Shown: positions 25,799 through 35,290, counted from the stretch's first letter. The stretch: 64,000 nucleotides of DNA from Thermoactinomyces mirandus (GCF_013868055.1 NZ_JACEOL010000031.1:1-64000), one strand, 5' to 3'. A program made the numbers and translations. The notes: generated from the letters alone by a model not told the origin.

Positions 25799-26698
25799 TT
25801 ATGGAAGATTCTCCTGTTCTTTCTGATTGGTATACCCAATCGTTTTTTCATAAGTAAATCCTTCCCCCAATACGTCTTTTGCGTCATTTACCACCACAAA
25901 TGCATAAGGATCCAATTGATTGACAATTTGCTTCAGTTTGGGCAGTTCATTTGGAGCAACCACCACGTACAATACTTCCCGGGTTTGGCCGGTATATCCT
26001 CCGCGCCCCGCCAGAATTGTGACTCCGCGATTCATTTTTTTTGTAATCGTTCTGGCCAAATCCTGCGGGATATTGGATACGATGGTAGCGGCCTTGGAAG
26101 CACTCAGACCTTCAATAACAAAATCGACTACCCGTGCACTGATAAATACAGAGACCAGAGTATACATGGCCATATCAAGACCGATAATGATGATGGATGA
26201 AAGAATGACCGCAAAGTCAAACAAAAACATGGTTCGGCCTATACTCCAGCCGAAATATTTGTTGACCAGGCGCGCAATGATGTCAACACCCCCCGTGGTG
26301 CCTCCGACCCGGAAGATCAATCCCAGGCCAATCCCTACCAACACACCGGTATACAAAGTACATAACAGGGTGTCTTCAGGAGGCCTGATCCAGGCGGGCA
26401 AACCCTTCGTCAACTCCAGAAACAGGGACAGGGCACCGATTCCGATAATTGTATAAATAAATGTCCGTTTTCCAAATACATGATAACCGATGAAAAGAAG
26501 TGGAACATTAAGTGCAAAAATAACAATCCCGGGCGACCAGCCCACCAGATAGTAAATCAACAGGCTGATTCCGGTGAAACCTCCTTCAGCCAGGCTGGTC
26601 GGGATTGCAAAATAATTGATACCCACCGCCAGAATCAGTGAGCCGAATAAGATGATGACTATGTTAAGTAGATGAAAAAGCGATTTTTTCTGTTTCAA
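25799..26698 (-). CDS. YitT family membrane protein
   Basis: Five or so N-terminal membrane segments of the YitT domain (ILAVGINYFAIPTSLAEGGFTGISLL) followed by a C-terminal cytoplasmic DUF2179 domain (RGVTILAGRGGYTGQTREVLYVVVAPNE). About 300 residues. GTG 26707 is in frame, but TTG 26698 has GGGGTGAG at the right distance and is the better start. Corresponds by position to Bacillus ypjC. Function unknown; often described as a putative transporter. Confidence 0.9.
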   Translation of the reverse strand: MKQKKSLFHLLNIVIILFGSLILAVGINYFAIPTSLAEGGFTGISLLIYYLVGWSPGIVIFALNVPLLFIGYHVFGKRTFIYTIIGIGALSLFLELTKGLPAWIRPPEDTLLCTLYTGVLVGIGLGLIFRVGGTTGGVDIIARLVNKYFGWSIGRTMFLFDFAVILSSIIIIGLDMAMYTLVSVFISARVVDFVIEGLSASKAATIVSNIPQDLARTITKKMNRGVTILAGRGGYTGQTREVLYVVVAPNELPKLKQIVNQLDPYAFVVVNDAKDVLGEGFTYEKTIGYTNQKEQENLP

Positions 26699-26735
26699 TG
26701 GACTCACCCCGGTTTTTCTTTAAGATACTTGCTTT

Positions 26736-26764
26736 ATTATATATGCACTATTTCCCTTATTCAA
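26736..26764 (-). promoter_or_regulatory. Promoter of the YitT-family gene
   Basis: On the minus strand TTGAAT (26759-26764), 17-bp spacer, TATAAT (26736-26741). Strong match, 38 bases before the TTG start. Confidence 0.8.
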
Positions 26765-26838
26765 TATATGTATGGCGCAGGATTGAGTTTGATATGTATT
26801 TTCGGTTAACATGAGAAGAGAACCGGGAGGATGATGAA

Positions 26839-27171
26839 ATGTCTGGTAAATCGTTGTCTGATCTTCAAAAAGAAGTGGACCAGTATATCAGTCAGTTTGA
26901 AGAAGGATATTTTCACCCTTTATCCATGCTGGCCAGGCTTACGGAAGAAGTGGGAGAACTGGCGCGCGAGGTGAATCACCGTTACGGTGAGAAAAAGAAA
27001 AAGCCGAATGAAGAAGAAAATACCATTTCAAATGAATTGGGAGATATTTTATTCATTGTTACCTGTTTTGCAAATTCATTAGGGATCGATTTGGAAAAAG
27101 CTTGTGAAGAAGTAATGAACAAGTATGAAACGCGTGATGCCAACCGGTGGACGCGAATAAAGGAATACTAA
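26839..27171 (+). CDS. ypjD: MazG-like nucleotide pyrophosphohydrolase
   Basis: 110 residues, all-alpha NTP pyrophosphohydrolase fold of the MazG-like group. The Mg-binding acidic pattern is visible as EEVGELAREV (EExxE) and NELGDILFI (ExxD). Length fits single-domain YpjD. ATG 26839 with CGGGAGGATG. It is the first gene of a set running to birA, with the dapB start 26 bases after its stop. Confidence 0.9.
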   Translation: MSGKSLSDLQKEVDQYISQFEEGYFHPLSMLARLTEEVGELAREVNHRYGEKKKKPNEEENTISNELGDILFIVTCFANSLGIDLEKACEEVMNKYETRDANRWTRIKEY

Positions 27172-27197
27172 CAGAGGGAAGAAGGAGAAATAACATC

Positions 27198-27998
27198 ATG
27201 AAGATTCGTGTCATCGTTGCTGGTGCCAGTGGAAGAATGGGACAGGAAGTTGTGAAAATGTTGGTGAAAGAAGAGAATATGGAACTGGTTGGCGCCATTT
27301 CTCGCTCCCAGGCCGGAAAAGATGCGGGGGAAGTGGTTGGGATCGGGTATCTGGGGATTCCGTTTGTTTCATCGACTCTTGAGGCGTTAAGCAAGACAAA
27401 GGCAAATGTACTGGTTGATTTCACAACGCCTGAAGTGGTAAAAGAAAACATGGAATTGGCCATGCAGACAGGTGTTCGTCCAGTGGTGGGAACGAGCGGA
27501 TTGTCACAAAAAGATGTTGCGTCGCTTGCCAAAACAAGCAAGAAAACCGGAACTGGCGCGATTATAGCCCCCAATTTTGCCATTGGAGCTGTATTAATGA
27601 TGGTTTTTGCCCAAAAAGCCGCAAAATACCTGCCTCATGTGGAAATTATCGAATCCCATCATGATCGAAAATTGGATGCCCCATCGGGAACATCCTTGAA
27701 AACGGCAGAAATGATCAATGAAAACCGGGCAGAAATGCGGCAGGGACACCCTGAAGAGAAAGAATTGATCGATGGAGCCAGAGGTGCGTATTTCAACGGT
27801 TTTCGGATTCACAGCGTCCGTTTGCCAGGATTGGTTGCTCACCAGGAAGTGTTGTTTGGCGGAAACGGCCAATTGTTGACAGTGCGGCATGATTCGTTCA
27901 ATCGCGAGTCATTCATGCCTGGTGTCAAATTGGCAGTTGAGAAAGTCATGAATTTGGACAGGCTGGTTTATGGTCTGGAAAATATACTGGATCTTTAA
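27198..27998 (+). CDS. dapB: 4-Hydroxy-tetrahydrodipicolinate reductase
   Basis: NAD(P)H-dependent step of lysine and diaminopimelate (and dipicolinate precursor) synthesis. 266 residues from ATG 27198 (GAAGGAGAA site). N-terminal GASGRMGQEV dinucleotide motif, VDFTTPE, GTSG and the substrate-binding EIIESHHDRKLDAPSGT with catalytic histidines and lysine. In B. subtilis mgsA follows; here a desulfhydrase-like gene takes that place. Confidence 0.97.
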   Translation: MKIRVIVAGASGRMGQEVVKMLVKEENMELVGAISRSQAGKDAGEVVGIGYLGIPFVSSTLEALSKTKANVLVDFTTPEVVKENMELAMQTGVRPVVGTSGLSQKDVASLAKTSKKTGTGAIIAPNFAIGAVLMMVFAQKAAKYLPHVEIIESHHDRKLDAPSGTSLKTAEMINENRAEMRQGHPEEKELIDGARGAYFNGFRIHSVRLPGLVAHQEVLFGGNGQLLTVRHDSFNRESFMPGVKLAVEKVMNLDRLVYGLENILDL

Positions 27999-28016
27999 TC
28001 AAAGGAGAAATTACCG

Positions 28017-29012
28017 ATGAAACGGGCTTGGGCGCGTTTTCCGATTATAGGGGGGATGACCCCGATTCAACCATTGCCCCGGCTTGCCCGGCTCCTGGGA
28101 ATCAAGAGTTTGTGGATCAAACGGGATGATCTGACCGGGCTGGCGTTTGGCGGAAACAAATTGCGCAAATTGGAGTATCTGATTGGGGAGGCATTGGAAG
28201 AGGGCTGCGATCTGGTACTGACGGGGGGCAGCCCTCAGTCTAACCATGCCAGGTTAACCACAGCGGTTGCAAACAAGGCCGGTCTGGAAATATGGCTGTT
28301 TTTTGCCGGAAGCAAAATGGGGCTCCAGCAAGGAAATCTGTTGTTAAATCAGATAATGGGAGCCGAAATGACATTGACCGGGGTGTACGGATCGAAAGCC
28401 CTGCTCCGGGTTATGGAAGAGAAAGCGGATGAGGCCAGAAAAGCTGGCCGCAAACCTTATGTCATTCCCGTTGGTGGATCGACACCGGCAGGGGATTATG
28501 GTTATTTCCGTGCCTGGCAGGAGTTGGAAAAGCAATGTGGTTCATGTCAACTGGCTCCATTTGACGAAATTTATGTGGCAGTCGGTACAGGCGGAACGTT
28601 GGCCGGATTGCTTGCCGGAATTCTGTTGCACTCGCAGGAGACGGATTTAATGGGCATCAGTGTCTGGAAAAAGCGTGAACCGCTCCAATCAGATATTCAT
28701 ACCTGTACAACCCATTTATTAAAATGGATGGGCGAGGGAGAAGTTACCGTTTCCATGGATAAAATCAAGCTTTTTGACCAGTATATCGGAAAAAAATATG
28801 GCGTTCCTTCACAGTCCGGCAATGAGGCGATTCGCCTTCTCGCACAAACGGAAGGTATCTTTGTGGACCCTGTCTATACGGGAAAAGCGCTGGCGGGGTT
28901 AATTAACCGTGCCCGGCAAGGGTTACTGAAAGAAAAACATGTTTTGTTTTGGCATACTGGGGGGACTCCTGCACTATTTACCCATCATGAATCCTTGTTG
29001 GATGAGAAATAG
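28017..29012 (+). CDS. D-cysteine desulfhydrase / ACC deaminase family protein
   Basis: PLP fold type II enzyme, 331 residues. The Schiff-base lysine is in GGNKLRKLE (about residue 46-54), preceded by IKRDDLTG; GGSPQSNHARL, VAVGTGGT and HTGGTPALF (PLP phosphate and C-terminal pocket) complete the family pattern. Probably degrades D-cysteine to pyruvate, sulfide and ammonia; true ACC deaminase activity or another D-amino acid substrate is possible. It lies directly before bshB1-bshA, which consume cysteine-derived precursors, and replaces mgsA in the Bacillus order. Confidence 0.85.
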   Translation: MKRAWARFPIIGGMTPIQPLPRLARLLGIKSLWIKRDDLTGLAFGGNKLRKLEYLIGEALEEGCDLVLTGGSPQSNHARLTTAVANKAGLEIWLFFAGSKMGLQQGNLLLNQIMGAEMTLTGVYGSKALLRVMEEKADEARKAGRKPYVIPVGGSTPAGDYGYFRAWQELEKQCGSCQLAPFDEIYVAVGTGGTLAGLLAGILLHSQETDLMGISVWKKREPLQSDIHTCTTHLLKWMGEGEVTVSMDKIKLFDQYIGKKYGVPSQSGNEAIRLLAQTEGIFVDPVYTGKALAGLINRARQGLLKEKHVLFWHTGGTPALFTHHESLLDEK

Positions 29013-29066
29013 CAGCTGATGGCATGTATGAAACTGGAGAATTGAGACTGGAAAAGAGGATGAGAA

Positions 29067-29768
29067 ATGAGCAAAACGGCAGATATTTTATTTTTTGGCG
29101 CTCACCCTGACGACGTAGAGATCGGAGTGGGCGGTATTGTGGCAAAGCATGCAGCAAATGGATATTCAGTCGCCATTTGTCATCTGACGGATGCGGAACT
29201 TTCCTCCAACGGAACGGTTGAACGGCGCCGGCAGGAAGCAGAGGAAGCAGCAAAAATTCTGGGGGTTAGCCTGAGCATTCGGTTGGGTTTTCCCGATCGG
29301 GGGTTGACTGGAAGCAAAGAGCAGTTGTTAAAAATCACGCAGGTCATCCGGCAGTTACGGCCGCGTGTCATTCTGGCACCCTATTGGCAGGACCGGCATC
29401 CGGACCATGTTGCCTGCAGCAGAATGGTTAAGGAAGCGGCCTTTGACGCCGGCATTCAAAAGAGAGAAACTCCTGTCGACGAACCGGCTCATCGTACCCA
29501 GCAAATCTATTATTATTTTATCAACAATATCGATCAGGCGGACATCATTGTCGATGTTTCCGATGTGTATGAGAAAAAAAGCAGGGCGTTGCTTTCCTAT
29601 AACAGCCAGTTTTCCTCAGGTAAAGGACAGATCAGCACTCCGCTTAATCAGCCTACCTATCTGGCAATGATCCGTGGCCGGGATCAGTTGTGGGGGCATC
29701 AAATTGGCGCTTTATATGGAGAAGGTTTGGTAAGTGCTGGTCCGATAAAAAAAGAACTGCTTGTTTGA
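29067..29768 (+). CDS. bshB1: N-acetyl-alpha-D-glucosaminyl L-malate deacetylase BshB1
   Basis: Second step of bacillithiol synthesis: deacetylates GlcNAc-malate. 233 residues of the LmbE/PIG-L Zn hydrolase family; metal and catalytic residues lie in GAHPDDVEIGVGG (start) and DRHPDH, with the C-terminal YGEGL of BshB1. ATG 29067 with GAGGATGAG. Directly followed by bshA after a short gap. Confidence 0.95.
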   Translation: MSKTADILFFGAHPDDVEIGVGGIVAKHAANGYSVAICHLTDAELSSNGTVERRRQEAEEAAKILGVSLSIRLGFPDRGLTGSKEQLLKITQVIRQLRPRVILAPYWQDRHPDHVACSRMVKEAAFDAGIQKRETPVDEPAHRTQQIYYYFINNIDQADIIVDVSDVYEKKSRALLSYNSQFSSGKGQISTPLNQPTYLAMIRGRDQLWGHQIGALYGEGLVSAGPIKKELLV

Positions 29769-29795
29769 AGCCTTAAGAGTTTAAGGAGGAATTTG

Positions 29796-30920
29796 ATGCG
29801 GATCGGGATTACATGTTATCCGTCACACGGAGGGTCAGGTGTGGTTGCAACGGAACTGGGGAAATTGCTGGCTGAAAGGGGACATGATATTCATTTTATC
29901 ACCTATGATATGCCGTTCAGATTGGTGAGTTTTCATCAAAATATCCAATACCATGGGGTAGAAGCAAACCGTTATGCGGTCTTTAAATATCCGCCTTACG
30001 ATTTGTCCCTGGCCAGCCGGATGGCACAGGTTGCAAAAACTTACCATCTTGATTTGCTGCATGTCCATTATGCGATTCCTCATGCAATTGCCGCTGTTTT
30101 GGCCAAACAAATGGTAGGGGATTACCTGAAAGTGGTGACAACCCTTCACGGAACGGATATTACCGTGCTGGGAGAAGATCCTTCCCTGCGGGATATCATC
30201 TGTTATGGAATCCATCACAGTGATGCCGTGACAGCGGTATCGGACGATTTGGTCAAACAAACGTATGCCCTTTTTTGCAAAAGCGCAGAAAAACATATTG
30301 ACCGCATTTATAATTTTGTCGATACCAAAGTTTATTTTCCGCGGGATGTTTCACACCTTCGCCGAAAATTCAGTAACGAAAACGAAAAATTGCTGTTGCA
30401 CATTTCCAATTTTCGTGCTGTAAAAAGACCTTTGGATGTAATCAAAGTGTTTCGTAAAGTCCAGAAACAGATTCCCGCCCGTTTGTTAATGGTTGGGGAG
30501 GGCCCTGAACTTTCCCGTATTATTGACCTGGTGAACAATTGGGGGTTGGCAGAAAAAGTATTTTTCCTGGGGAAACAGGATGAGGTGTCGCAATTGATTT
30601 CCCTTGCCGATTTGGTTTTGTTGCCTTCGGAAAAAGAGAGTTTTGGTCTGGTTCTGTTGGAAGCGATGGCTTGTGGCGTTCCTGCCGTTGCGTCAAATGT
30701 GGGGGGAATTCCGGAAGTTGTTGAACATGGAAGAACCGGGTTTTTATCTCCGGTTGGACATACGGATGAAATGGCCGATTATGCGATTCGGTTATTGCAG
30801 GATGACGCTATGTATGAATCATTTTCAAAAGCAGGCCTGGAACGGGTCAAAAAATATTTTTGCGGTTGTAAGATCGTAAAACAGTACGAAGAGGTTTATC
30901 GCCGGGTAATTGGCAAATAA
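29796..30920 (+). CDS. bshA: N-acetyl-alpha-D-glucosaminyl L-malate synthase BshA
   Basis: First step of bacillithiol synthesis: GT4 glycosyltransferase joining UDP-GlcNAc and L-malate. 374 residues from ATG 29796 (AAGGAGG site). N-terminal YPSHGGSGVVATELG, HVHYAIPHA, TTLHGTDITVLG, and the C-terminal sugar-nucleotide motif PSEKESFGLVLLEAMACGVP are clear. Pairs with bshB1 upstream; bshC is not in the window. Confidence 0.96.
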   Translation: MRIGITCYPSHGGSGVVATELGKLLAERGHDIHFITYDMPFRLVSFHQNIQYHGVEANRYAVFKYPPYDLSLASRMAQVAKTYHLDLLHVHYAIPHAIAAVLAKQMVGDYLKVVTTLHGTDITVLGEDPSLRDIICYGIHHSDAVTAVSDDLVKQTYALFCKSAEKHIDRIYNFVDTKVYFPRDVSHLRRKFSNENEKLLLHISNFRAVKRPLDVIKVFRKVQKQIPARLLMVGEGPELSRIIDLVNNWGLAEKVFFLGKQDEVSQLISLADLVLLPSEKESFGLVLLEAMACGVPAVASNVGGIPEVVEHGRTGFLSPVGHTDEMADYAIRLLQDDAMYESFSKAGLERVKKYFCGCKIVKQYEEVYRRVIGK

Positions 30921-30935
30921 GTTGGGGGATCGGTA

Positions 30936-32174
30936 ATGGATCTGCGGAAAATGGCAGCGTTAAAAGTGATGGAGATACTGGAAGACCAGGGCTACCAGGC
31001 ATATTTGGTCGGCGGGTGTGTAAGGGATGAGTGCCTGGGAAGAAGTCCCCAGGATTATGATGTGACGACCAATGCCGTTCCAGAACAGGTTATGGCTATT
31101 TTTGAGAAGGTGATTCCGACAGGTCTTCGTCACGGAACCGTTACAGTTATTGAGCATCAGGTTCCGATTGAAGTGACAACGTTTCGTAAAGAAGAAAGTT
31201 ACAAAAACCACCGGCAACCGGAACGCGTCCGGTTTATCGGGTCACTCAGGGAGGATCTGGCACGGCGTGATTTTACCATTAATGCGATGGCCAAAGACCG
31301 GCATGGTAATCTGATTGATTATTTTTCCGGACAGGAAGATTTGCGAAATGGAATTATCCGTACAGTGGGATTGCCGGCGGAGCGCTTCCAGGAAGATGCC
31401 TTGCGGATGTTAAGAGCGGTTCGGTTTGCGAACCAGTTCGGATTCCGGTTGGATGCTGCGACCATGCAGGGAATCAGCAGCCATAAAAAGTTGGGGGTTT
31501 ATTTGTCCGTGGAGCGGGTAACGGCTGAACTGGAAAAGATGTTTAAATCAGAAAAAGTTTGTCTGGGTTTGCAACTTCTGTTCCGGACCGGGCTTATTTT
31601 TTTTCTGCCCCCCTTTTGCCATTGGGGACTGTCCGAAACGTTAAAAAATCAGGAAATTAATTATAAAGCAGATAAAATACCAAACCTGAATGCAAGATGG
31701 GCTTATCTTTTAGAGTTGTGTGCTGCAAGTGAAAAAGATGTCTCCCCCCGGCTGGACGACCTGAAGTTGCCTAAAAGAGCCAAACAGCAGATTGCCAGGT
31801 GTTTTTTGCTCGCCCGTCAATTGGTTGCTCCCCCTTCCTGTCAATCGGATGAAGATTGGTGCCGACTGCTGCTTAGGCATGGATTGGAGACGGTGATCGA
31901 GGCGCGGCACTTGGCCGGTTTGATCGCCGAAAAATTGGTTGTTCCTTCGGAATGCCAGTTCTCAATGTGGTGGCACAAAATGCCTGTTCATCATTCAGGT
32001 CAATTAAACATAAACGGCCATGATTTGATGCAATATTGCAGAAGGCCAAAAGGGGCGTGGATCGGAAAAGTTTTGTATAATCTGTTTGAACAAGTGGCGC
32101 TGGGCAAGATTCCAAATGATAAAGTAATTTTGTTAAAGGAAGGATGCAAACTTGGAGCACTTGATAAAAAGTGA
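30936..32174 (+). CDS. cca: CCA-adding tRNA nucleotidyltransferase
   Basis: Class II nucleotidyltransferase that adds or repairs CCA at tRNA 3' ends. 412 residues: LVGGCVRDECLGR, the catalytic DYDVTTNA aspartates, RRDFTINAMA, the flexible loop and DALRMLRAVRFANQFGF are visible in order, with a helical C-terminal half. Same order bshA-cca-birA as Bacillus; its 3' end overlaps birA by 23 bases. Confidence 0.96.
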   Translation: MDLRKMAALKVMEILEDQGYQAYLVGGCVRDECLGRSPQDYDVTTNAVPEQVMAIFEKVIPTGLRHGTVTVIEHQVPIEVTTFRKEESYKNHRQPERVRFIGSLREDLARRDFTINAMAKDRHGNLIDYFSGQEDLRNGIIRTVGLPAERFQEDALRMLRAVRFANQFGFRLDAATMQGISSHKKLGVYLSVERVTAELEKMFKSEKVCLGLQLLFRTGLIFFLPPFCHWGLSETLKNQEINYKADKIPNLNARWAYLLELCAASEKDVSPRLDDLKLPKRAKQQIARCFLLARQLVAPPSCQSDEDWCRLLLRHGLETVIEARHLAGLIAEKLVVPSECQFSMWWHKMPVHHSGQLNINGHDLMQYCRRPKGAWIGKVLYNLFEQVALGKIPNDKVILLKEGCKLGALDKK

Positions 32175-33135
32175 AATCGTGAAGCTGTTGATAGAAAATT
32201 CAACCGGGTATATATCGGGTGAAGAAATGAGTCGTCAGGTTGGATGCTCTCGCGCCGCAATTTGGAAACATATTGAGGAGTTAAGACAGGCAGGTTATGA
32301 AATAGAAGCCAGGCCGCGTCACGGATACCGGTTAAAATATCGTCCGGATCGCCTTGCGCCGGAAGAGATTCACCCCCATTTGCAGACGGAACGGTTCGGG
32401 AGGGAAATGGAATATATCTGTTTCACTCCGTCGACACAAATTATTGCCCACAAGCGGGCCAAAGACGGAGCTCCGGAAGGGACGGTTGTGGTGGCGGAAG
32501 AGCAGGCAGAAGGGCGCGGAAGAATGGGCAGAGTCTGGTATTCCCCGCCTAAAACCGGGATTTGGATGAGCCTTATATTACGGCCGCCGATTCCACTGGC
32601 AGAAGCATCCCATTTAACTATCCTTGCTTCGGTGGGCGTACGCGAGGCGATTCAGAAAGAAACCGGGTTGGATGTACAGATAAAATGGCCCAATGATTTG
32701 CTGATCAATGGGAAAAAAGTATGTGGAATCCTGACGGAACTTCGGGGAGAGTATGACCAGATTCACTATGTCATTACCGGGATCGGGATGAACGTAAACG
32801 TCAGTGAATCGGATTTTCCGGTGGAACTGAGGAAAATCGGAACTTCACTGGCAATTGAAACAGGGCGTACCATCCATCGCGCCTCTTTGTTGGCAACCAT
32901 TTTGAAGGAATTGGAACAAACATATTTTATCTATCTGCAGGAAGGCTTTTCTGCCATTCGTGAAAAATGGGAGCAGGGAGCCGCAATGTTGGGGAAAATC
33001 ATTACCGCACGCACGGCACAAGGTTCTGTTACAGGCGTGGCTGAACGAATTAATGAACAGGGGGCCTTGCTCATTCGAACTTCTACCGGAATTGTCCCTG
33101 TTTATTCTGCAGAAATTGATTTGCCTGAAAATTGA
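32152..33135 (+). CDS. birA: Bifunctional biotin ligase / biotin operon repressor
   Basis: 327 residues. N-terminal helix-turn-helix (residues about 1-60, SGEEMSRQVGCSRAAIWKHI), then the ligase domain with the biotinyl-AMP loop GRGRMGRVW and KWPNDLLINGKKVCGILTE, and a C-terminal SH3-like domain (GKIITARTAQGSVTGVAERI). Biotinylates carboxylases and represses biotin genes when holo. Starts at TTG 32152 within the end of cca. Confidence 0.95.
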   Translation: MEHLIKSEIVKLLIENSTGYISGEEMSRQVGCSRAAIWKHIEELRQAGYEIEARPRHGYRLKYRPDRLAPEEIHPHLQTERFGREMEYICFTPSTQIIAHKRAKDGAPEGTVVVAEEQAEGRGRMGRVWYSPPKTGIWMSLILRPPIPLAEASHLTILASVGVREAIQKETGLDVQIKWPNDLLINGKKVCGILTELRGEYDQIHYVITGIGMNVNVSESDFPVELRKIGTSLAIETGRTIHRASLLATILKELEQTYFIYLQEGFSAIREKWEQGAAMLGKIITARTAQGSVTGVAERINEQGALLIRTSTGIVPVYSAEIDLPEN

Positions 33136-33154
33136 AAGCCAAAAAGACTTATTA

Positions 33155-33196
33155 AGGGCCAGGCTGAGAAGTAAACTTCTTTGCCAGGCCTTTTCC
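33155..33196 (+). terminator. Imperfect terminator after birA
   Basis: GGCC..GGC..AGAAGT pairs with ACTTCT..GCC..GGCC (about 33157-33190) with internal mismatches, followed by TTTTCC. Likely ends the ypjD-birA operon. Confidence 0.5.
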
Positions 33197-33320
33197 TATT
33201 ATCATAAATATTATTAAAAATATTTCTATTTTAAATATAAATTATATTATAATATAAGTAAAAAGAGTACGATGCCGCACCCGGCGGATGATGATAGTTA
33301 TATCCAATATTTTAAGGTGA

Positions 33321-33783
33321 AAGCAGGGGAAAGCCAAAAAAGTCAATCAGAAGTTGCTCAGGAATCAGGTGGTTGCCTTAATTGGTATTCACGTGACAGC
33401 TCAACCAGCAGACGAAATAGACTTCTAGCAAATACCTGACTTTACGACACGTGCAAGCGGTTTTCATGATATGTTACTGGCGAAAACGTTTGATGAACTT
33501 GCCCGCTTAACCCGCAAGTCGGTCGGGAAGCTGCCGGAATTAAACAAAAAGCTGGCCTGGCTTCGTTTTTTGCCTTGGATTGAAAAGATGGAGCACAAAA
33601 TGTTTTTTTAAAATGTTTTTTGGCATGCTTTTTTTGCTCACACTGCTGGCAATGACCGTTTGTGGAATTATGGCTGTTCATGCAGTGTTATCCCGCCGTT
33701 CAACCAGTTTCCGGATCTTGCGGTGGCTTGTGCTTAATAGTCTATTTGTTAATTATAGGATTGAGTTTATATTTTTAGAATAA
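33321..33783 (+). pseudogene. Decayed gene of unknown family
   Basis: A single frame from 33321 reads protein-like (KKVNQKLLRNQVVALIGIHV, then after a TAG at 33426-33428 FTTRASGFHDMLLAKTFDEL and KLAWLRFLPWIEKME) to TAA 33609-33611. The +1 frame continues from 33580 with one hydrophobic helix (MFFGMLFLLTLLAMTVCGIM) to 33783. One in-frame stop and one frameshift in 460 bases suggest a dead gene; the family is not recognised. The short frames alone (46 and 67 residues) have no convincing ribosome-binding sites. The remaining bases to the transporter gene (33784-33954) are AT-rich, with a 13-base palindrome AACAAAATTTGTT at 33881-33893. Confidence 0.4.
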
Positions 33784-33861
33784 AATCTAATTTTTATGCA
33801 TAGAGAAGGCGGGGTAAATCAATAAAATAACTACTGCATGATAATATTTTGGAAATCACAT

Positions 33862-33875
33862 TGAAAGGGTTTACT
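33862..33875 (+). promoter_or_regulatory. Possible cre-like site before the nucleoside transporter
   Basis: TGAAAGGGTTTACT differs from the CcpA consensus TGWAANCGNTNWCA at two positions. It lies 80 bases before the transporter, whose class is often under carbon control. Weak. Confidence 0.25.
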
Positions 33876-33954
33876 TATATAACAAAATTTGTTTTAATTA
33901 TAATCTGCCGGAACCAATTTCTGTTTATTAAAACTGAAGGGAATGAAAAATGCG

Positions 33955-35139
33955 ATGTCGGATTATATAGGGGTCCTGGGAATATTCGCTGTAATGGGAT
34001 TGGCCTGGTTATTTTCGAGCGATAAAAAAGGAATTAATTTCAAAGCAATTGGCATTATGTTATTACTTCAATTATTGGTTACCTGGGGAATGTTAAGCAC
34101 ACGAGTGGGTGAGGTCATTATTAACGGGGTTTCGGCAGTTATTTTGAAATTGGTTGATTTCGCACGTGTAGGGATTGATTTTGTTATTGGTGGATTAAAA
34201 CCGGAAGGGGCATCCGTATTTGTAATTGATGTTTTGCTTCCCATAATCTTTTTTGCGGCATTTATTGCAATCTTGAACTGGATTGGTTTATTACCTTGGG
34301 TGATTCGGATTGTCGGTACGGCTGTATCCAAAATAACGGGCATTCCCAAATTGGAAAGTTTTAATGCCGTAAACGCCATCTTTCTTGGCCAAAGTGAAGT
34401 CTTGCTCGCAATTAAAAGCCAATTAAATGATCTGGGACGGGAGCGCCTGTACATGATCTGTGCGTCTGCAATGGGGTCGGTCAGTTCAACCATTATCGCG
34501 GCATATATGACGATGCTGCCGCCCAAATATGTGCTGGTCGCGATGCCTTTAAACATGTTTAGCGCCCTGATTATAGCCAGTATATTGATGCCTTTTCGAG
34601 TAGAAAAAGAAAAAGATGTTGTTGTTATCGAAAAAGAGGAAAGACGCCGCGGTTTGTTTGAAGTCATTGGCGAAGGTGCAACAGACGGTGTCAAGTTGGT
34701 AGCGATTATTACCGGGATGCTGATTTCTTTTATTGCATTGATGGAAGGTATCAATTTTATTACTTCAAATTTGACCGGAATTACCCTGCAAACCATTCTG
34801 GGCTATATCCTCATGCCATTTGCCGTTGCGTCCGGTGTGCCTGTGTCTGAAGCGGTTACGGCAGGAGGCATTATGGGGACGAAGATCATTTTGAATGAAT
34901 TTGTAGCGATACTTCAATTTCAGGATCTGATCCAGCATTTAAGCGCACGAACTGTTGCAATTGTTTCCACTTATCTGGTAAGTTTTGCCAACTTCGGTTC
35001 GATCGGAATTATTGCCGGAACCTTTAAAGCCATCTCTGAAAAACAAATGCCGGTTGTGGCAGGTTTTGGTTTAAAACTGTTGTTTGGTGCCTCTTTGGCC
35101 AGTTTTTTAACAGGGGCAATGACCGGTTTGTTTATATGA
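33955..35139 (+). CDS. Concentrative nucleoside transporter (NupC family)
   Basis: Ion-coupled nucleoside uptake across the membrane. About 394 residues with 9-10 hydrophobic segments; FLGQSEVLLAIK, GSVSSTIIAAYM, the GEGATDGVKLVAIITGMLI segment and SFANFGSIGIIAG are the conserved CNT motifs. ATG 33943 is in frame but only two bases from the GAAGG site; ATG 33955 (MSDYIGVLGIF) is better placed, though spaced 13. A gene with its own AT-rich promoter region, flanked by decayed DNA and a REP-like element, so possibly acquired. Confidence 0.92.
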   Translation: MSDYIGVLGIFAVMGLAWLFSSDKKGINFKAIGIMLLLQLLVTWGMLSTRVGEVIINGVSAVILKLVDFARVGIDFVIGGLKPEGASVFVIDVLLPIIFFAAFIAILNWIGLLPWVIRIVGTAVSKITGIPKLESFNAVNAIFLGQSEVLLAIKSQLNDLGRERLYMICASAMGSVSSTIIAAYMTMLPPKYVLVAMPLNMFSALIIASILMPFRVEKEKDVVVIEKEERRRGLFEVIGEGATDGVKLVAIITGMLISFIALMEGINFITSNLTGITLQTILGYILMPFAVASGVPVSEAVTAGGIMGTKIILNEFVAILQFQDLIQHLSARTVAIVSTYLVSFANFGSIGIIAGTFKAISEKQMPVVAGFGLKLLFGASLASFLTGAMTGLFI

Positions 35140-35290
35140 CAAATCTGAACTTGTTTTTTGGCAAAAAATATTGCAATCCTCATTCAGATTCGATACTTTA
35201 AAGGAGTATAGGCGACATCTTTCGATAAGAGTTGCACTATACGATGGTTGATCGTAGTTAATAATTGTTGAAAATCTGCTTCGAGCCATT

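Noticed and set aside
28990..29071. Several GAG triplets before bshB1 as a possible TRAP site
   Set aside because: Spacing is irregular (7, 12, 6 and 7 nt) and the bases are explained by a purine-rich ribosome-binding region; TRAP needs 2-3 nt spacers.
34068..34796. Minus-strand 242-codon frame inside the nucleoside transporter
   Set aside because: Antisense shadow of a hydrophobic gene; no start signals and biased composition.
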